The notes beneath the pieces were generated by a model that was given only the letters and a program-made list of their open reading frames with translations, had not been told where the DNA came from and made no database searches. Source: Saposhnikovia divaricata (taxonomy: Eukaryota; Streptophyta; Magnoliopsida; Apiales; Apiaceae). From it: DNA of 64,000 bases. Location of the stretch: assembly GCA_036435485.1 (NCBI GenBank), contig CM071595.1, positions 6,686,001-6,750,000 on the forward strand, read 5' to 3'. Position 1 is the stretch's first letter; each line of letters opens with the position of its first letter. A program made the translations under genes and the position numbers. Positions 43,798 through 57,030 of this stretch are shown piece by piece.

Positions 43798-43830
43798 CTA
43801 GCCTATAACCCGTGCCCGTGCGATGCACGG
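43798..43830 (-). mobile_element. Helitron 3' terminus (minus strand)
   Basis: On the minus strand: CCGTGCATCGCACGG hairpin, a second CACGGG, TTATAGG, then CTAG and T. The element would extend rightward; its body may include 43831-44367 and beyond, interrupted by the LINE. Confidence 0.55.
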
Positions 43831-44367
43831 TTATTTGTAAATTTCTTAAATTATATTTTATTGTTAAAGTTTTAAGTTGTATATATATTTTTATTATTAA
43901 AATATTTTTTTAACTTTTAAATCTCATGCTCAGATATATTTTTTTAATTAGGAGGAAAATAAATTATATAAGATAATAAAATATTATAATACATGTTTGA
44001 TAGTATTTTTAATAATAGTGTTTTAATTAATAATATATTGTTGACGGGAATTGATTCTTAAACTCGTTAGAATAGTTTATAAAATAATATATATGTTTAA
44101 TAGAGATATGTTTTTGGTGAGATTCGAACTTAGAAACTATAAAAATATTTTAAATATTTGAAAAGGAATATTCTTTTAACATTGGATCCAACAATTTTCA
44201 TTTATCTATCTAAAAATCGAATGGTTGTTATTGAGTATACCAACAAAGTGACCAAATTTACGTATTCTAGATAATGATACGATTAGTTAGCACAAGAGAG
44301 ACCGAGGGAACATTTAGTTGACTAAAATTTGGATGGTGAGTGATTGCACTATAATTTTAACCATGAC
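43831..44367. other. AT-rich DNA between Helitron terminus and LINE
   Basis: No gene seen. It is probably Helitron body on the minus strand; no 5' terminus is recognised. Confidence 0.4.
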
Positions 44368-44384
44368 AAGTGTGACAATAAAAA
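44368..44384. repeat. LINE left TSD (17 bp)
   Basis: AAGTGTGACAATAAAAA, repeated perfectly at 49786-49802. Confidence 0.92.
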
Positions 44385-44470
44385 CTCTTTTTTTTTCTCT
44401 CCTTATGTGAGAGTCTTTTGCTTTCTCTCTTTATTTCCTTCCCCTCTAAGAAAATTTGTGGGAGTTTGTT

Positions 44471-45178
44471 ATGGCGAATACAAGCGATCTGAACGAGAGA
44501 TTAGCTGAATTGGACATTGGAGATGAGGAGAATGAAGTATTGGTTTTTGGGGATGATGTTGAAGAGGTTAATAGATATGAACTTTGTCTTGTTGGTCGCT
44601 TCCTATCGGAGAGAACCATCAACAGTAGGGCGATGAAAAGTAAGCTAGCGGATGTCTGGAAACCTGCAATGGGTATCAATATTAAAGATATTGGGGTGGG
44701 ATTATATCTATTTCAATTTTATCATAAAGAGGATATGCAGTGGGTTCTCAATGGGGGTCCTTGGAGTTTCGACAATATTATGTTGGTAATGGATGTAGTT
44801 CCTCCTGGTGAAGATCCTATAAAGATCTCGTTAAATTTTTTGAATTTCTGGGTGCAAATTTATGATTTACCAGCAGGGTTGATGACAGAGACGGTGGGAA
44901 GGCAGCTTGGAATTTTTTTTGGTGAGTTTGTTATGTATGATAGTAAGAATGATACAAGTGTGTGGCGGGAGTTTATGTGTATCAAAGTGAAGGTTGATGT
45001 TCGTAAACCACTAAAAAGGAAGAAGAAGATCATTTGTCGAAATGGGAAAGAAGTTTTAGTTCAGTGTAAGTATGAGAGGCTAGGAGATTTCTGTTTTGTC
45101 TGTGGGTTGGTGTCTCACACAGAGAGATTTTGCAGGAAAAATCTTGATAGGCGGGGTGAGGAGGTTAGCAAGGAATGA
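44471..45178 (+). CDS. LINE ORF1, RNA-binding gag-like protein with zinc knuckle
   Basis: A frame of 235 codons from ATG (MANTSDLNERLAELDI). The central region (VGRFLSERTINSRAMKSKLA, GPWSFDNIMLVMD, FWVQIYDLPAGLM) is the DUF4283-type domain usual in plant L1 ORF1. A CCHC-like knuckle follows (CFVCGLVSHTERFC). The protein should bind the LINE RNA in the transposition particle. The frame stops early after the knuckle (VSKE); the ORF1-like C-terminal sequence continues in other frames to about 45690, so ORF1 is probably truncated by a frameshift near 45170. Confidence 0.85.
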   Translation: MANTSDLNERLAELDIGDEENEVLVFGDDVEEVNRYELCLVGRFLSERTINSRAMKSKLADVWKPAMGINIKDIGVGLYLFQFYHKEDMQWVLNGGPWSFDNIMLVMDVVPPGEDPIKISLNFLNFWVQIYDLPAGLMTETVGRQLGIFFGEFVMYDSKNDTSVWREFMCIKVKVDVRKPLKRKKKIICRNGKEVLVQCKYERLGDFCFVCGLVSHTERFCRKNLDRRGEEVSKE

Positions 45179-45679
45179 GGAAGCTGGCTACGTGCGCCAC
45201 CGCGCAGGCTTGCCGGACAGAATAAGAGTAGGTGGCTTCGGGAAGATGGTGACGGTGATTGGGAGGAGAGGTTTGGTAGGGATAATAGATTCCCTATTTT
45301 CAAGGAGGCTGTTAACAGAGAGGATTTAGTTGAGCCAAATCAGGGACGTAACAATAGGAGCAGCATTATTTTGAGTAAGGATAATCAAAATAGTCCAGCT
45401 GGCTATTTTCAAAATATTTCAACTTAGGAGCCAAAGACTAATCAGTTATCTATTGTTGGGCTGGGTGAAGGAGAATTGGATGGGCTTGAAATCTTAGAAA
45501 GGAAAAGACGTAGAGGGGAGAGTGAGGCCCATACGGTTAATATTAGTGGTGGCACATCTCAGACTAAAGATGGCAAAGATGGTGATTGTTCTAACCCAGA
45601 TACTGCACTTTCTCACATGGATTGTACTGTATCTTCTTCGACTGTTTTGGTTACGCTTGCGAAGCAAGCTAGCCAGCCC

Positions 45680-48600
45680 CAATTAATCTTTTAAGTTGGA
45701 ACTGCCGGGGATTGGGGAATTCCCGGACAGTTCGGATTCTTGGTGATATTATTAGAGATCGTAAACCCGATTTGTTATTTTTATCTAAAACTATTGTTTT
45801 TAGTGATACAATAAAGGAGTTGAGTTCAAAGTTGGGTTTTGCTAATTACTTTGCTGTTGATCGAGTTGGTAGGGGAGGGGGTTTGGCAATTATGTGGAAA
45901 TCTCACATGGTTTGCAATGTAGATACCCATTCCCAAAATCATATTGATGTTATTGTTGTGAATAATATGGTGCCTCAGTGGCGTCTTTCGTGTTATTATG
46001 GTTTCCCAGAGACTAGTAGAAGAAGGGAAGCTTGGGATTTTATTCGTCATTTGTCTTCTTTATCTTCTCTACCATGGTGCATTATGGGAGATTTTAATGA
46101 CCTTCTGTATGCTAGTGATAAGGAGGGGAGGAGTGATCGTCCAAAGTATCTAATGGATGGTTTTAGGTTGGCAATTGAGGATGCGAATCTAACTGAATTG
46201 CCATTGACAGGGGGAAATTTACGTGGGAAAAGAGTAAAGGGAAACCAAGTTGGGTTAGAGAACGTCTCGACAGAGTTTTTGCTACTGATAGTTGGTGGCA
46301 GCTTTTTCCATTGTGCAAGCTAATGGTTTATCATACCATTTGTTCGGATCATGAACCTATAATGCTCGATTTATGCAGTATGCAAGTAACGAAGAAGCAG
46401 TTTAGATTCAAGTTTGAGAATACGTGGCTTCGAGAGCCAGAGTTTCATAAAGAAGTAAAGCAGCACTGGGAGAATCTTCCTGGTATGCAGTTGCTCCCGA
46501 GACTTCTCTCTATTTCGCCTTTTATGGCTAAGGGGGGAAGAAATTTCTTCCACAAATTTAGGGAGAAAGTGCGAAAGCAGAAGGAAGTATTGGACAGGCT
46601 TGCGGAGAAGGTTGATGAGGATAGTGTTAAAAGGTATTTTGAGGAAAGGGATAATTTAAATACGCTACTTCTTCAAGAGGAGGTGTACTGGAAGCAACGT
46701 GCGAAAGTGTTCTGGCTGACTGAAGGTGACTCGAATTCAAAAATTTTCCATGCATACGCTTCAGCTAGGAAGAAGTTAAAACTTTATTAATCATTTGAGG
46801 ACGGAAGAAGGTGAGCTTGTATCTGGTAAAGAGGAGATGCAGTCAGTTGTTCTTGAATATTTTCATAGGGTGTTTGCTGGGAGGGGAGAGGCTGCGTTCG
46901 TAAGTGAAGAAAGGGATGTAGGCATGATTATAGAGGAGCAGAATTTGGAGCTGGTTGCAGAGATTTCCTTTGAAGAATTTACAAGGGCGGTGAAGCAAAT
47001 GCATCCCGATAAGGCATCAGGGCCTGATGGGTTAAATCCCGCTTTTTTTCAGAACTTCTGGCCAAGTTTAGAAAGGGAAGCGTATTATACTTGTAAAGAG
47101 TGGTTGCGGTTGGGTAAATTTCCAGAAGAATTAAATGATACGAACATTGTGCTTATACCGAAGAAAGAAAATGCTGATTGTATGAGGGATTTAAGGCCGA
47201 TTGCTTTATGTAATGTGTTGTACAGGATTCTGGCTAAATGTTTAGCAAACAGATTGAAAGGTATTCTTCCTGGACTTATATCGGAGAATCAATCTGCGTT
47301 TGTCCCAGGTAGAAACATATCAGATAATGTTCTGGTCGCTTTTGAGATTCTGCATCATATGAAGAGGAAGTACAGTGGTAGTGAAGGTGAAGTTGCTTTG
47401 AAGCTAGATATTAGCAAGGCCTATGACCATGTTGATTGAGGGTATTTACAAGAAAGAATGCGACAAATGGGCTTCTGTGAGGGTTGGATAAGGTGGATTC
47501 TCTTGTGTGTAACCACCGTGCAATATAGTGTGTGTTTTAACGGAGCTCAGTTGGGTCCTATATCTCCTAAGCGAGGATTAAGACAGGGCGATCCGTTGTC
47601 ACCGTATCTGTTCCTGCTATGTGTAGAAGGTTTATCGTGTTCTTTGAAGAGGGCTGAGGCTAGTGGTGGGATTCATGGGTGTAAAATTAGTCGTACTGCC
47701 CCTGCTGTTACTCATCTGTTCTTCGCAGATGATAGTTTCTTGTTTTTTCGTGCTAATACGGAGGTGACTCAAAGGATTAAAAATATTCTGAATATGTACG
47801 AGCTGCAATCTGGTCAGGCAGTTAATTATCTGAAGTCGAGCATTTTTTATAGTGCTAATGTTCATCAAGACAAGCAACGGGAGATCTCTGGTATTCTTGG
47901 TGTTGAGAACGATCTTTCTGATAGTAAGTACTTAGGACTGCCATCCTTGATTGGTCGGTCTAAGAAAGCTGTGTTCAGTTATGTTAAGGATAGGGTGTGT
48001 AAGAAGCTTCAACAGTGGAATAATAAGTTGCTTTCGAGGGCAGGTAAGGCTGTGTTGATCAAGAGTGTTGCTCAAACATTACCTGCTTACACTATCTCTT
48101 GCTTTCTTCTTCCTAGGAGTTTGTGTCAAGAAATTGAACGAATGTTGAACGGGTTTTGGTGGAAGTCTAATTCAACGGGGGCTAGAGGTATTCGGTGGCT
48201 TTCTTGGGACAAGATGGGGGCGTCCAAGATGAGAGGGGGTTTGGGTTTTAGAAACATGTATGGTTTTAATATAGCAATGCTGGGGAAGCAGGTTTGGAAT
48301 CTTATACATCAGCCAAACTCTTTAGTGGCCCGGGTGTTCAAAGCGAAGTACTATCCTAATGGCAATATTTTGAATGCAACTAGAACGGGAGGATCGAGTT
48401 TTATTTGGTCAGGTTTGTGGACAGCGAAAGAGGAGTTAAAGAATGACTTTCGTTGGGTGGTAGGGGATGGAAAGACTATCAATGTTTTTGCAGATCCTTG
48501 GTTACAAAAGAAACAAACACGTTCAGTTGAAGCAAGGGACTACAGTTTGAGTTCGGATACGAAGGTAAGCCTTTTTTTTAAACAGGATATGAAGGAATGG

Positions 48601-49756
48601 GATGAGGTGAAAGTTAGGGAGGTTTTTGAAGATGTAGATGTTCAACATATCTTGCAGGTTAGAATTCCTCAATATGATGTTTGTGATAGAGTGGCATGGA
48701 CAAATTCAAAGGAGGGAGTGTATACTGTGAAATCTGGTTATCAGACTTGGCAAGACAGGAACGTGACTCCAGGTTATAATGCTCAATCTGGGGGTTGGAA
48801 AAGATTGTGGAATCTGAGAATTCCACCAAAAGTAAAGTTCTTCCTGTGGAGGTTCTGTAGGAATAACTAACGAGTTTTTTGCTCTTCAGAAACGGTGCAG
48901 TACAATTCCACTTGAGTGTCCTATGTGCAACAATAGTGTGGAACAGCTGTCGCATGTTTTCTTCAGCTATGAGTTTACATCACAATGTTGGCAACATTTG
49001 GGACTTCAAGATAATAGGTAAGAGATGGAAGATGCGTCTGAGTGGCTTTTGGAGAAGATGAGTACAGAGAATGTTGAAAAGCTATGTAATATTGCTGTCA
49101 TTTTATGGGGAATATGGTTTTCAGGAATAAGAAGGTTTGGGAGAATAGGGTGGTTTCCTCTAAATTTGTGGGAGTTCAAAGCAGATTACTGATTGGCGTA
49201 TAGCTAATGATAAGGTTTTGCAGTCGCGGTCTATAGGTAAGTCCAGCAGGAGAACGGAGAATACGAAGTGGGTGGCTCCTGAAGAGGGAAGCTTGAAGCT
49301 AAATGTCGATGCTTCATTAACTCAAGGTGTTTCTTCGTTTGCAGTAGGATGAGTGTTAAGAGATCGGGCTGGAGACTTTAAAGGGGGGCAGGTAATGCGG
49401 TTCAGTGGTGAGGTTTCAGTACTAGAGGCTGAAGTTATTGGTATTAACGAAGCATTGTCCTGATTGAAAGATAGAACTCATGCTCCTATATGTATGGAAT
49501 CGGATTCTCTTACTGCTGTTCAAGCGATCAATAAGGGCACTCAGTACCAGCTGGAGTTAGGGCATATTATTGAGGAGTGTCGTAGAAAGATAGCAGCTAG
49601 AGGAGGTTTAATCCTCAAACATGTTAGAAGGTTAGCGAATAGGACAGTCCATATGGTGGCTCGTTTTCCTTGTGAGCTAAATAGCTATGTGAATTTTGTG
49701 TCTCCGCCACGACAAGTGTTGGATTCATTGATGTATGATGCGATTACTGATTAATG
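45680..49756 (+). pseudogene. LINE ORF2: endonuclease, reverse transcriptase, zf-RVT, RNase H-like (broken)
   Basis: Domains in order: APE-type endonuclease (LLSWNCRGLGN, MGDFNDLL, SDHEP), reverse transcriptase (MHPDKASGPDGLNPAFFQ, LVAFEILHHMKRK, KLDISKAYDHVD, then RQGDPLSPYLF and the active site FADD), zinc-binding region (near 48830-48990) and a plant-type RNase H at the end (NVDAS, MESDSLTAVQAI). Lesions: a one-base shift near 46213, a shift near 46785, TGG to TGA at 47437-47439 with the same frame resuming, a shift near 48865, and stops in the RNase H part (near 49350 and 49461). An intact ORF2 nicks target DNA and primes reverse transcription there; this one cannot make a full product. 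Confidence 0.93.
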
Positions 49757-49785
49757 AAAGTGCAAGTTTTGTTAAAAAAAATAAA

Positions 49786-49802
49786 AAGTGTGACAATAAA
49801 AA
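49786..49802. repeat. LINE right TSD (17 bp)
   Basis: AAGTGTGACAATAAAAA, identical to 44368-44384. Confidence 0.92.
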
Positions 49803-51707
49803 TGGATTATTCCTTCTTTCTATTGTTTTCAGAGTGTGAAATTTATTGTATATATCTTTATTTTTCAAAATTCTGACAAGATAACACCATAAAAGCTATT
49901 TCACACATGTATATAAACACAAAGAATCCAAATTCATACGTAGCCCAGTCTCTAGATTTTTTTGGTAAAGAAGATAAGAGAAGGTGAGAGAGAAAAAAAA
50001 AAAAAACTGTTGTGTGTTTCCAAATTTTTGTGGAAAGAAGAAAAAATTTTAAAATGAAAATATGGAAGAATGTTTTTAAAAAGATAAATTAGAACTTATC
50101 TCCAAATCATTTCATTTTGGAATCTTTTCTCTTTTCACATAAAAACGATTTGGGAGTAAAATTTTGATAATTTTTCCTCTCTTTTCTTTTATTCTCTTTT
50201 CTCTCGTTAGTCTAACTTGGGAGCACAATATTAATTTGTACTCATTTCGGTAAAGAGAAATAATACAAAGAATTATGTAAACTAAAATTAAAGCCTTAAA
50301 TCATGTTGCAAAATATATACTCATTTTTAGTCATATTTGTTAGCTGGTTATCCAAATTTATATTATTTATATAATATAGATGATTAACTAAAGCAAATTA
50401 TCTTACGCAACCGAAAATACAAACCCAAAATTAAAGAGACAAGCTAAAAGCAAGAAACAAATGAGTGAGGAATAAAAAGAAAAGGACAAGAGGATAACTG
50501 ATAACTCATCAACTTGTCAATTTTCCTTCTAGATGCTCTAAAAAGAGACCCATCTATTACCGGAAGGTTTGTCTAGAACTTTAGATGCAGGAAATATTAT
50601 TTGTCCATTTTTTTGAATAAATAAATTTATGTACCTAAATATCTGTTCTTGTAAATCAAATTAAATAAATTTATATACCTAAATATCTATTCTTGTAAAT
50701 CAAATTTGAATGAAATTCGAATTCATAATTTGGGATAACAAGATATAGAGGTTGTTTGGTTGACACGTATTGACATGGGTATTTGAAATACCTAGGAAGT
50801 GAGAAAAGATAGAATTGTTTGATTGCATGAACCATAGACATTACAAATTACTTGGTAAGTATAAATACCTATAAAATGGAACTACTTCCCCTACAAGTTC
50901 CTACATGTAACCAAACAAAAAATTTTACTTCTCATGAACTTTATAAAGAAAGGAAATGGAAATTATTATGGGAAGTTAATACCTATTGTATACCAAACGA
51001 GCACATAGTTTCGTAACACTTGAATTAATAAAATATAAGATGATATAAATTAGCGCCGAATTGTCATTAATTCTAGACTCTAAATCTTTGTCATATTTAT
51101 GATTTATTAAAAATCTTATTGTAAATTCAGTAATTTTTTCGAAAATTTATTTAGGGAGCGAGGTGACCAATGTCATGATGCGTCTTTGTTGAACAGAAAC
51201 TGCAACGCACACTCACAAGTCACAACGACGGTGCTTTCGCCACCATTACTAGTTGTCGCCCCGTGGATCGAGTGTTGACAAATAACGTGTGGGTCACTTC
51301 ATTTCGTCTTTATCTCTTTAACTCATTTTGGACATATCTTCATAAATAATACACTATTGCATGTTAGTGCTACAGTGCTACTATTATTATGCAAATGTTC
51401 CAACTTCAACTTCCTCCACCAAATTCATGTTCAATCTAGAGACGTAGTGAAATTGATTTGCTTCTTTTTTAGTGTAAAGTGTTTGCCGCAATACTTTGGG
51501 CTACCTGTTTTTTAGATCTTCTAGACTCCGTATGACATGAAATATTGACGGCAATTCGGCAATGAAACTAATATGGCAAAACCTATCCATGGTTTCGATT
51601 TTGCGAAAATTAAAATGTACGAGATCTGACCTCCGATGTTATAAAAAGTAAGATTTTGTTGAATTTTCAATGAAAGTAACTGAATCGTCATTACGTGCAA
51701 ATTACTA
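49803..51707. other. AT-rich intergenic DNA with a possible MITE (about 50747-51004)
   Basis: No gene. Between GTTGTTTGGTTGACACG and GTATACCAAACGAGC the sequence could be a small hAT-type MITE, with AATACCTA words inside, but no TSD is clear. A short direct repeat (AAATTTATGTACCTAAATAT and a near copy) lies at 50624-50690. Confidence 0.4.
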
Positions 51708-52043
51708 CTCCCTCTGTCCCATCCATTTCTTCACACTTTCCTTTTTAGGATGTCCCATTCAATTCTTCACATTTCAAAACTTTCCTAAAATAGTAAAATT
51801 TTATATATATAAAAATCAACTACAACCACTACTTTCATCCACTATACCCACTTTATACATTATATATTTATGGGTCCCATCACTTTACTCACTTTTCTCC
51901 TCCACTATACCCACTTTATACATTATATATTTATGGGTCCCACCACTTTACTCAATTTTCTCATTTTTCACCCATTTTTTTATATATTTCCTTAGTCTCC
52001 GTGCCCGAACCCATATGTTAACTAATGGGTGGGACGGAGGAAG
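51708..52043. mobile_element. Stowaway-type MITE with internal duplication
   Basis: Ends CTCCCTCTGTCCCATCCATT and AATGGGTGGGACGGAGGAAG, flanked by TA. An internal unit (CCACTATACCCACTTTATAC...) is repeated in tandem at about 51838 and 51902. Confidence 0.85.
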
Positions 52044-53291
52044 TACTTGTTTTGTTAATGAAATATTACGAGTTTTGCGAAAAGCAGATTGAGGGTTGAT
52101 GTTTACCGACATTTTTCTTCAAATCTTATAAAGACATGCTATGTATCTTAAAAATATTTTCAAATAAAGTTCTTGAATAACGTGGTAAAATTGACGTGAT
52201 ATTTTGAAAAGTTTTAATTGGTAAAATTTATGTGAATATTGACTAAATTATTAACAATATAATTTTAATACGTAAAATTTGGTAACAAATTTAGAAATAA
52301 ATTTGGGATTTTAGCATTTTCTAATTGTATAAGCGCATCTCCAACCATATCGAACACTTAGGTAAAAGTTTACGTGGCTTTTCAAAAATAAAACTTATAC
52401 ATAATATTGTAAAAAATTAGCCACTCCGATGGAACAAAATCTTTGTCTATAATTATAGATAATCTCTTGATGTTGGCTATATTTCTCGAACCTCTATAGA
52501 CCTATAATGAATTACCACGTCACTTATTTCAATATTAAAATAATATATTCCATTAATCACAAATTAAAATATTAATAACATACCATTTTTAAAATATAAC
52601 CAATCACTATATCCAATACCCTCAGAACACAATATTTTACACATTCGACAAATTTTACATAATCAATATTTTATATAATTTAACCAATCATTTTTTATAG
52701 AGATGCTCTAACAGTCTGAACTTGTGACCTTCGATGACATGTGTAAGACTGTAAGACTTTATACAACGTGTAATCTTGGGAGGACGAGTGCAACAACTAC
52801 AAAAGGATAATATTTAAACATTACTGTTATTATTTATACAATAATTCATGTACAGTAAATTTTAATTTTTAGGGCAAAAGAAAATATAATTAACCATGTG
52901 TATATGTATACACTTATATTATTAATAAAGCTCTAAAGGGAAAGGTAGCCACTATCATGGATCCTTCTCCAAAGGCTTTTAGAATTACAAAACAAAAAAA
53001 ATAATGATTTTACTTTTTTCTTTTTGCTAAATATAATAAATTCCTACTTTGCATGCATGGAGAGAGTAAATAAATGTTTATTTACACGTTTCATTTTCAT
53101 GGCCTTTAAAAAAAAAAAAATTGTTCATGACCTAATTTATTAACATTATCTTCCCTAGACCTTAAAGTGTATTCGCTATTCTTTTCTTTTTACCTCTGAG
53201 TTGGAACACTAGACCTGTTATTCGTCAAGTTGACTTGACATCGTAAAAAGTTTTAACATTTTCCAAAAGAAAAAAGCTGATTATACAGCAA
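52044..53291. other. AT-rich DNA with a MITE-like segment at 52331-52712
   Basis: GCGCATCTCCAACCAT near 52337 and TAGAGATGCTCTAACAG near 52700 are imperfect inverted ends typical of the GCATCTCCAACC plant MITE group. The rest shows no coding potential. Confidence 0.45.
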
Positions 53292-56145
53292 TCAATATAT
53301 ATATATAAAGGAGGATAGCTGGAGTTTAGGTGGCGCTCTAAGATCGTCTCAATCTATTTTTCTAATTTTCTAGAATTTTAAACACTAATAAATATAAAAA
53401 TATCAATTAACATATTAGAAGTAGAATATGTGTTCGAATTTATAAAGAAGAAGAGTTCGAATTTATAGGGAAGACATATGATTAGAAGTTCTATTGGAAG
53501 TATAATAAGTATTTATAAGGCATACGAATAAAAGTTCTATTGGAAGTAGAATAGGAGTTCGAATTTATAGAGAATAAGAGTTCAAATTTATAGAAAAAAT
53601 ATATAAATAAACGTTCTACTAGAAGTAGAATAGGTGTTTGAATATATAGACCAGACATATAGGAATTTAGGTGGCGCTTTAAGATCGTCTCAATCTATTT
53701 TTTTAATTTTCTAAAATTTTAGAAGTTTAGAATTTTAAACACTAATAAAAATAAAAATATCATTTAACATATCGATTTCACATTTGTTTTAAACATCTAA
53801 AATTATAAATTTGAATTTGTAGAGAAAGAGAACTCAAATAATACTTGATTAAGAAATTATATTATTATATAAATCAATCTTAACGTATTGTGTCTTCAGT
53901 TTTATTTTAGTATTTTCTTATTTCAAAATTTCTCTATTGTGTTGTTTTTCTGCCGATTATTTGTACATAATTGATTTCATGTACATCCACTATTATAGAT
54001 TTGTAACATTACTGTTATTTTATGGTTTTTAGTTTACTACATGATCAGGAGATTTGGACATCACTAATTCACCATAGTGTTGTTCGGGGCTTTGGACTGA
54101 AACAATAGTGTGGCACAAACAAATATTCAAGAAAAATTCGTAAGGTTAATTATTTCCCAACTCTTTTACATTCCTCCAAATTTTATTTATTTCATGATGG
54201 ATTATATTTTTTTTCATCTTTTGGGATTGATACTTTGTTTAGATTTTCTGCTCATCATATTGACGTATGTATCCAAAATTTCTAAAAGTTCTATTTCCAT
54301 TCTATTTTTAATTTATAGGAAACACATATGATTAGAAGTAGAATAAGTATTTATAAGATATATGATTAAAAATTCTATAGGAAGTAGAATAGGAGTTCGA
54401 ACTTATAAAGAATAAGAGTTCGAATTTATAGAAAAAACATATAAATAAAAGTTATATTAGAATTAGAATAGGTGTTTGAATATATAGAGCATACATATAA
54501 TTAAATATTTTATAGAAAGTACGATCTTCTTAGGATAGCGGGAGTTTAGGTGGCGCTCTAAGATCGTCTCAATCTATTTTTTCTAATTTTCTAGAATTTT
54601 AGAATTTTAAACACTAATAAATATAAAAATATCAATTAGCATATTAGAAGTAGAATATGTGTTCGAATTTATAAAGAAGAAGAGTTCGAATTTATAGGGA
54701 AGACATATGATTAGAAGTTCTATTGGAAGTATAATAAGTATTTATAAGGCATACGAATAAAAGTTCTATTGGAAGTAGAATAGGAGTTCGAATTTATAGA
54801 GAATAAGAGTTCAAATTTATAGAAAAAATATATAAATAAACGTTCTACTAGAAGTAGAATAGGTGTTTGAATATATAGAGCAGACATATAATTAAATATT
54901 TTATAAAAAGCACGATCTTCTTAAATTATATATTTTTTATATAAGTTAATTATACTTATATTAGGAAAATTTATTCATAAAACCAATACTATTGTCATAA
55001 AAAAAGTCACCGTATTTAAAAAGAAAAGAATTGATGTGTTAACATAATTAAAGAACAATCTCATGCAAGAATCCTAAATAAATACAGGAGTATCTATAAT
55101 ATAAAGAGAAAATAAGATGTGTTTTCATTTTCTAAAACTCCAAAAAATTTAGAAAGTCTAGAGAAAGTATAAATTGGAATTCACTCTATTTTTTAGGTTT
55201 TTGATTTTAAGAAAAAAAATTGTTATGTAAGATAAGTATCATCAATAATATGTAATGAAGTTGGAATTTTGATCTCAAACGAGAGCGGCTCGAAACATGT
55301 TTAACGGGAAGACAGCTCACTATAAAAGATTGTACTAGCTATTAAAATAACATATTGATGTTATAAATTTTATTTTATTTTTAGGATTTAATTTTTATGG
55401 ATAAACATTATCATACAAGTAATATATGTAAAAGTTAGGTTTTTGGTCTTAACGAGAGAGCGGATCAATAGTAATAACCGTGTTTAACAAGAAAGCGGTT
55501 CATTAAATATGACCGTATAAAAAGTGTTTAAATATATAATACATAAAATAAAATGTTTTATTGGAAGTAGAATATGAGGACGGTGGAGACGTCATATACG
55601 ATTTTTTTAAAACTATACATCTTTTTTCCTAAAAATCCTTTATTTTAACTTTTTTATACAAAATTATCTATAATATACAGAAAATATAAGATGTATTTTC
55701 ATCTTTTAAAACTCCATAAATATTAGAAAGTTTAAATAATATAAAAATTAGAATTTACTCTCTTTATATAGTGAAGTTAGAATTTCGGTTTCAAATAAGA
55801 GCGGCTCGGAACGTATTTAACGGGAAGACGGCTCGCTAGAAAAGATTGTATTAGCTATTAGAATTTGATACTGTAGTCATAAATTTATTTTATTTTTACG
55901 GTTCGATTTTATGGATAAAAAATATTATATAAGTCTTTATAATATATGTTAAAAAGTTGAGATTTCGGTTTTAACGAGAGAGCGGCTCAATCGAAAGAAT
56001 CGTATTTAACAAGAAATTGATTCATTAGAGAAGATTATTTAATTATTAAAATTTAATATTAATATTATAATATAACGTAAATGTATTGAATTTTTTTAAA
56101 AATAAAAATTGTAACGCCGCCGCGAAGCGCGGCTTTATCAACTAG
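53292..56145 (+). mobile_element. Non-autonomous Helitron
   Basis: Begins after A with TCAATATATATATATAAAGG and ends with hairpin GCCGCG-AAG-CGCGGC (56119-56133), eight bases, CTAG (56142-56145) and T. No Rep/helicase gene. The first ~350 bp (GGAGTTTAGGTGGCGCTCTA...) are duplicated at about 54540-54890, and GAAGTAGAATAGG.GTTCGAA units are repeated inside. The distal part has repeated GAGAGCGGCTC...TTTAACGGGAAGA words. Confidence 0.8.
53311..54895. repeat. Duplicated Helitron segment (~1.2-kb offset)
   Basis: 53318-53660 and about 54545-54890 are nearly identical: GGCGCTCTAAGATCGTCTCA, then GAAGTAGAATATGTGTTCGA, then ACATATGATTAGAAGTTCTA in the same order. A shorter, third GGTGGCGCTTTAAGATCG start lies near 53669. 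Confidence 0.85.
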
Positions 56146-56324
56146 TTAGTCTATTATAAAATCAAGACAAGTGTTTTCTCTTCATTCAAGTGTAGATTTT
56201 CACTATTGACCCGCTAGTACTCGCACTCTTTTAAGTCCTAACGAACGCCAATTTGCTGCCGGAAAAAATGCTGAAAATAACGATTTTTTCAGAAAAAAAA
56301 ACAAGAATAATATTCTCGGGCAAC

Positions 56325-57030
56325 AGATGTGAATTATACCCATCTGGTGACTCGTCCAGCAAATGCGTACTGGGTACTGTTAATACGCATTTACATTATG
56401 CGTATCCAATGTAACACATCACTGATCTGCGTGATGACGTATATCGACCAACCTTGCCTCTCCAGCTCCGACGATTCATGCCGATTTCCGTCCAAAATCG
56501 CGTTCACCGCCATCTCTCTCTGTCTCTCTCGTTCCTCTCCCAGTCTCTATCTCTCCCCCATATCTCTTTAGTCTCTGGCCCGACAGGGGCGTGTACGATT
56601 CATCATAAAATAGATCGGAAAACCAATCGAAAACTTAGGGTTGATTGGGCGTCTTCAATCGTGCATCAAAAATGTAATAAAAGTGGTATATATTTGTAGA
56701 GTTTGAAACGACGATTCTAATGGTATACAGAACGTTAATGTAAAATTTCGGGATGGTGATGAACTGAGGTCGGCAATTTTCCGGCCAAAATCGCCTCGAA
56801 ATCGCCGTAGGAGCTCGATCGACTGATTTTCTGGGGAATATGACGATGACGTCAGATGACGTCATCGCGCAGTTCAGTGATGCGTGACACGGGATACGCA
56901 AGCCAGGGATGCGTATTTCGGGTTTGTAATACATGTATTACCCGAATCTTGCGTAACCCACATTACCCCAACCCCAAATGCGTAACCCACGTTATCCCAA
57001 TCCCAAATGCATATCCAAATGGGTATTTTT
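56325..57030. repeat. Dispersed repeat, copy 2 (related to 6661-7340)
   Basis: It shares GATTTCCGTCC, the TTTGTAGAGTTTGA core, GATTCTAATGGTATACAGAA and AAATCGCC blocks with copy 1, and has outer GCGTAACCCA / GCGTATCC-rich blocks (GGATACGCAAGCCAGGGATG). TACCCA near 56338 and TGGGTATTTTT at 57019 could be inverted ends. Confidence 0.5.

Larger units (their letters stand above)
44385..49785 (+). mobile_element. Full-length L1-type LINE, mutated
   Basis: 5.4 kb between perfect 17-bp TSDs, with a T/C-rich 5' end, ORF1, ORF2 and an A-rich 3' end (TTAAAAAAAATAA). ORF1 is open while ORF2 has several lesions, so the copy is dead or dependent on others. The long perfect TSD means the insertion is complete at both ends. 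Confidence 0.95.
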
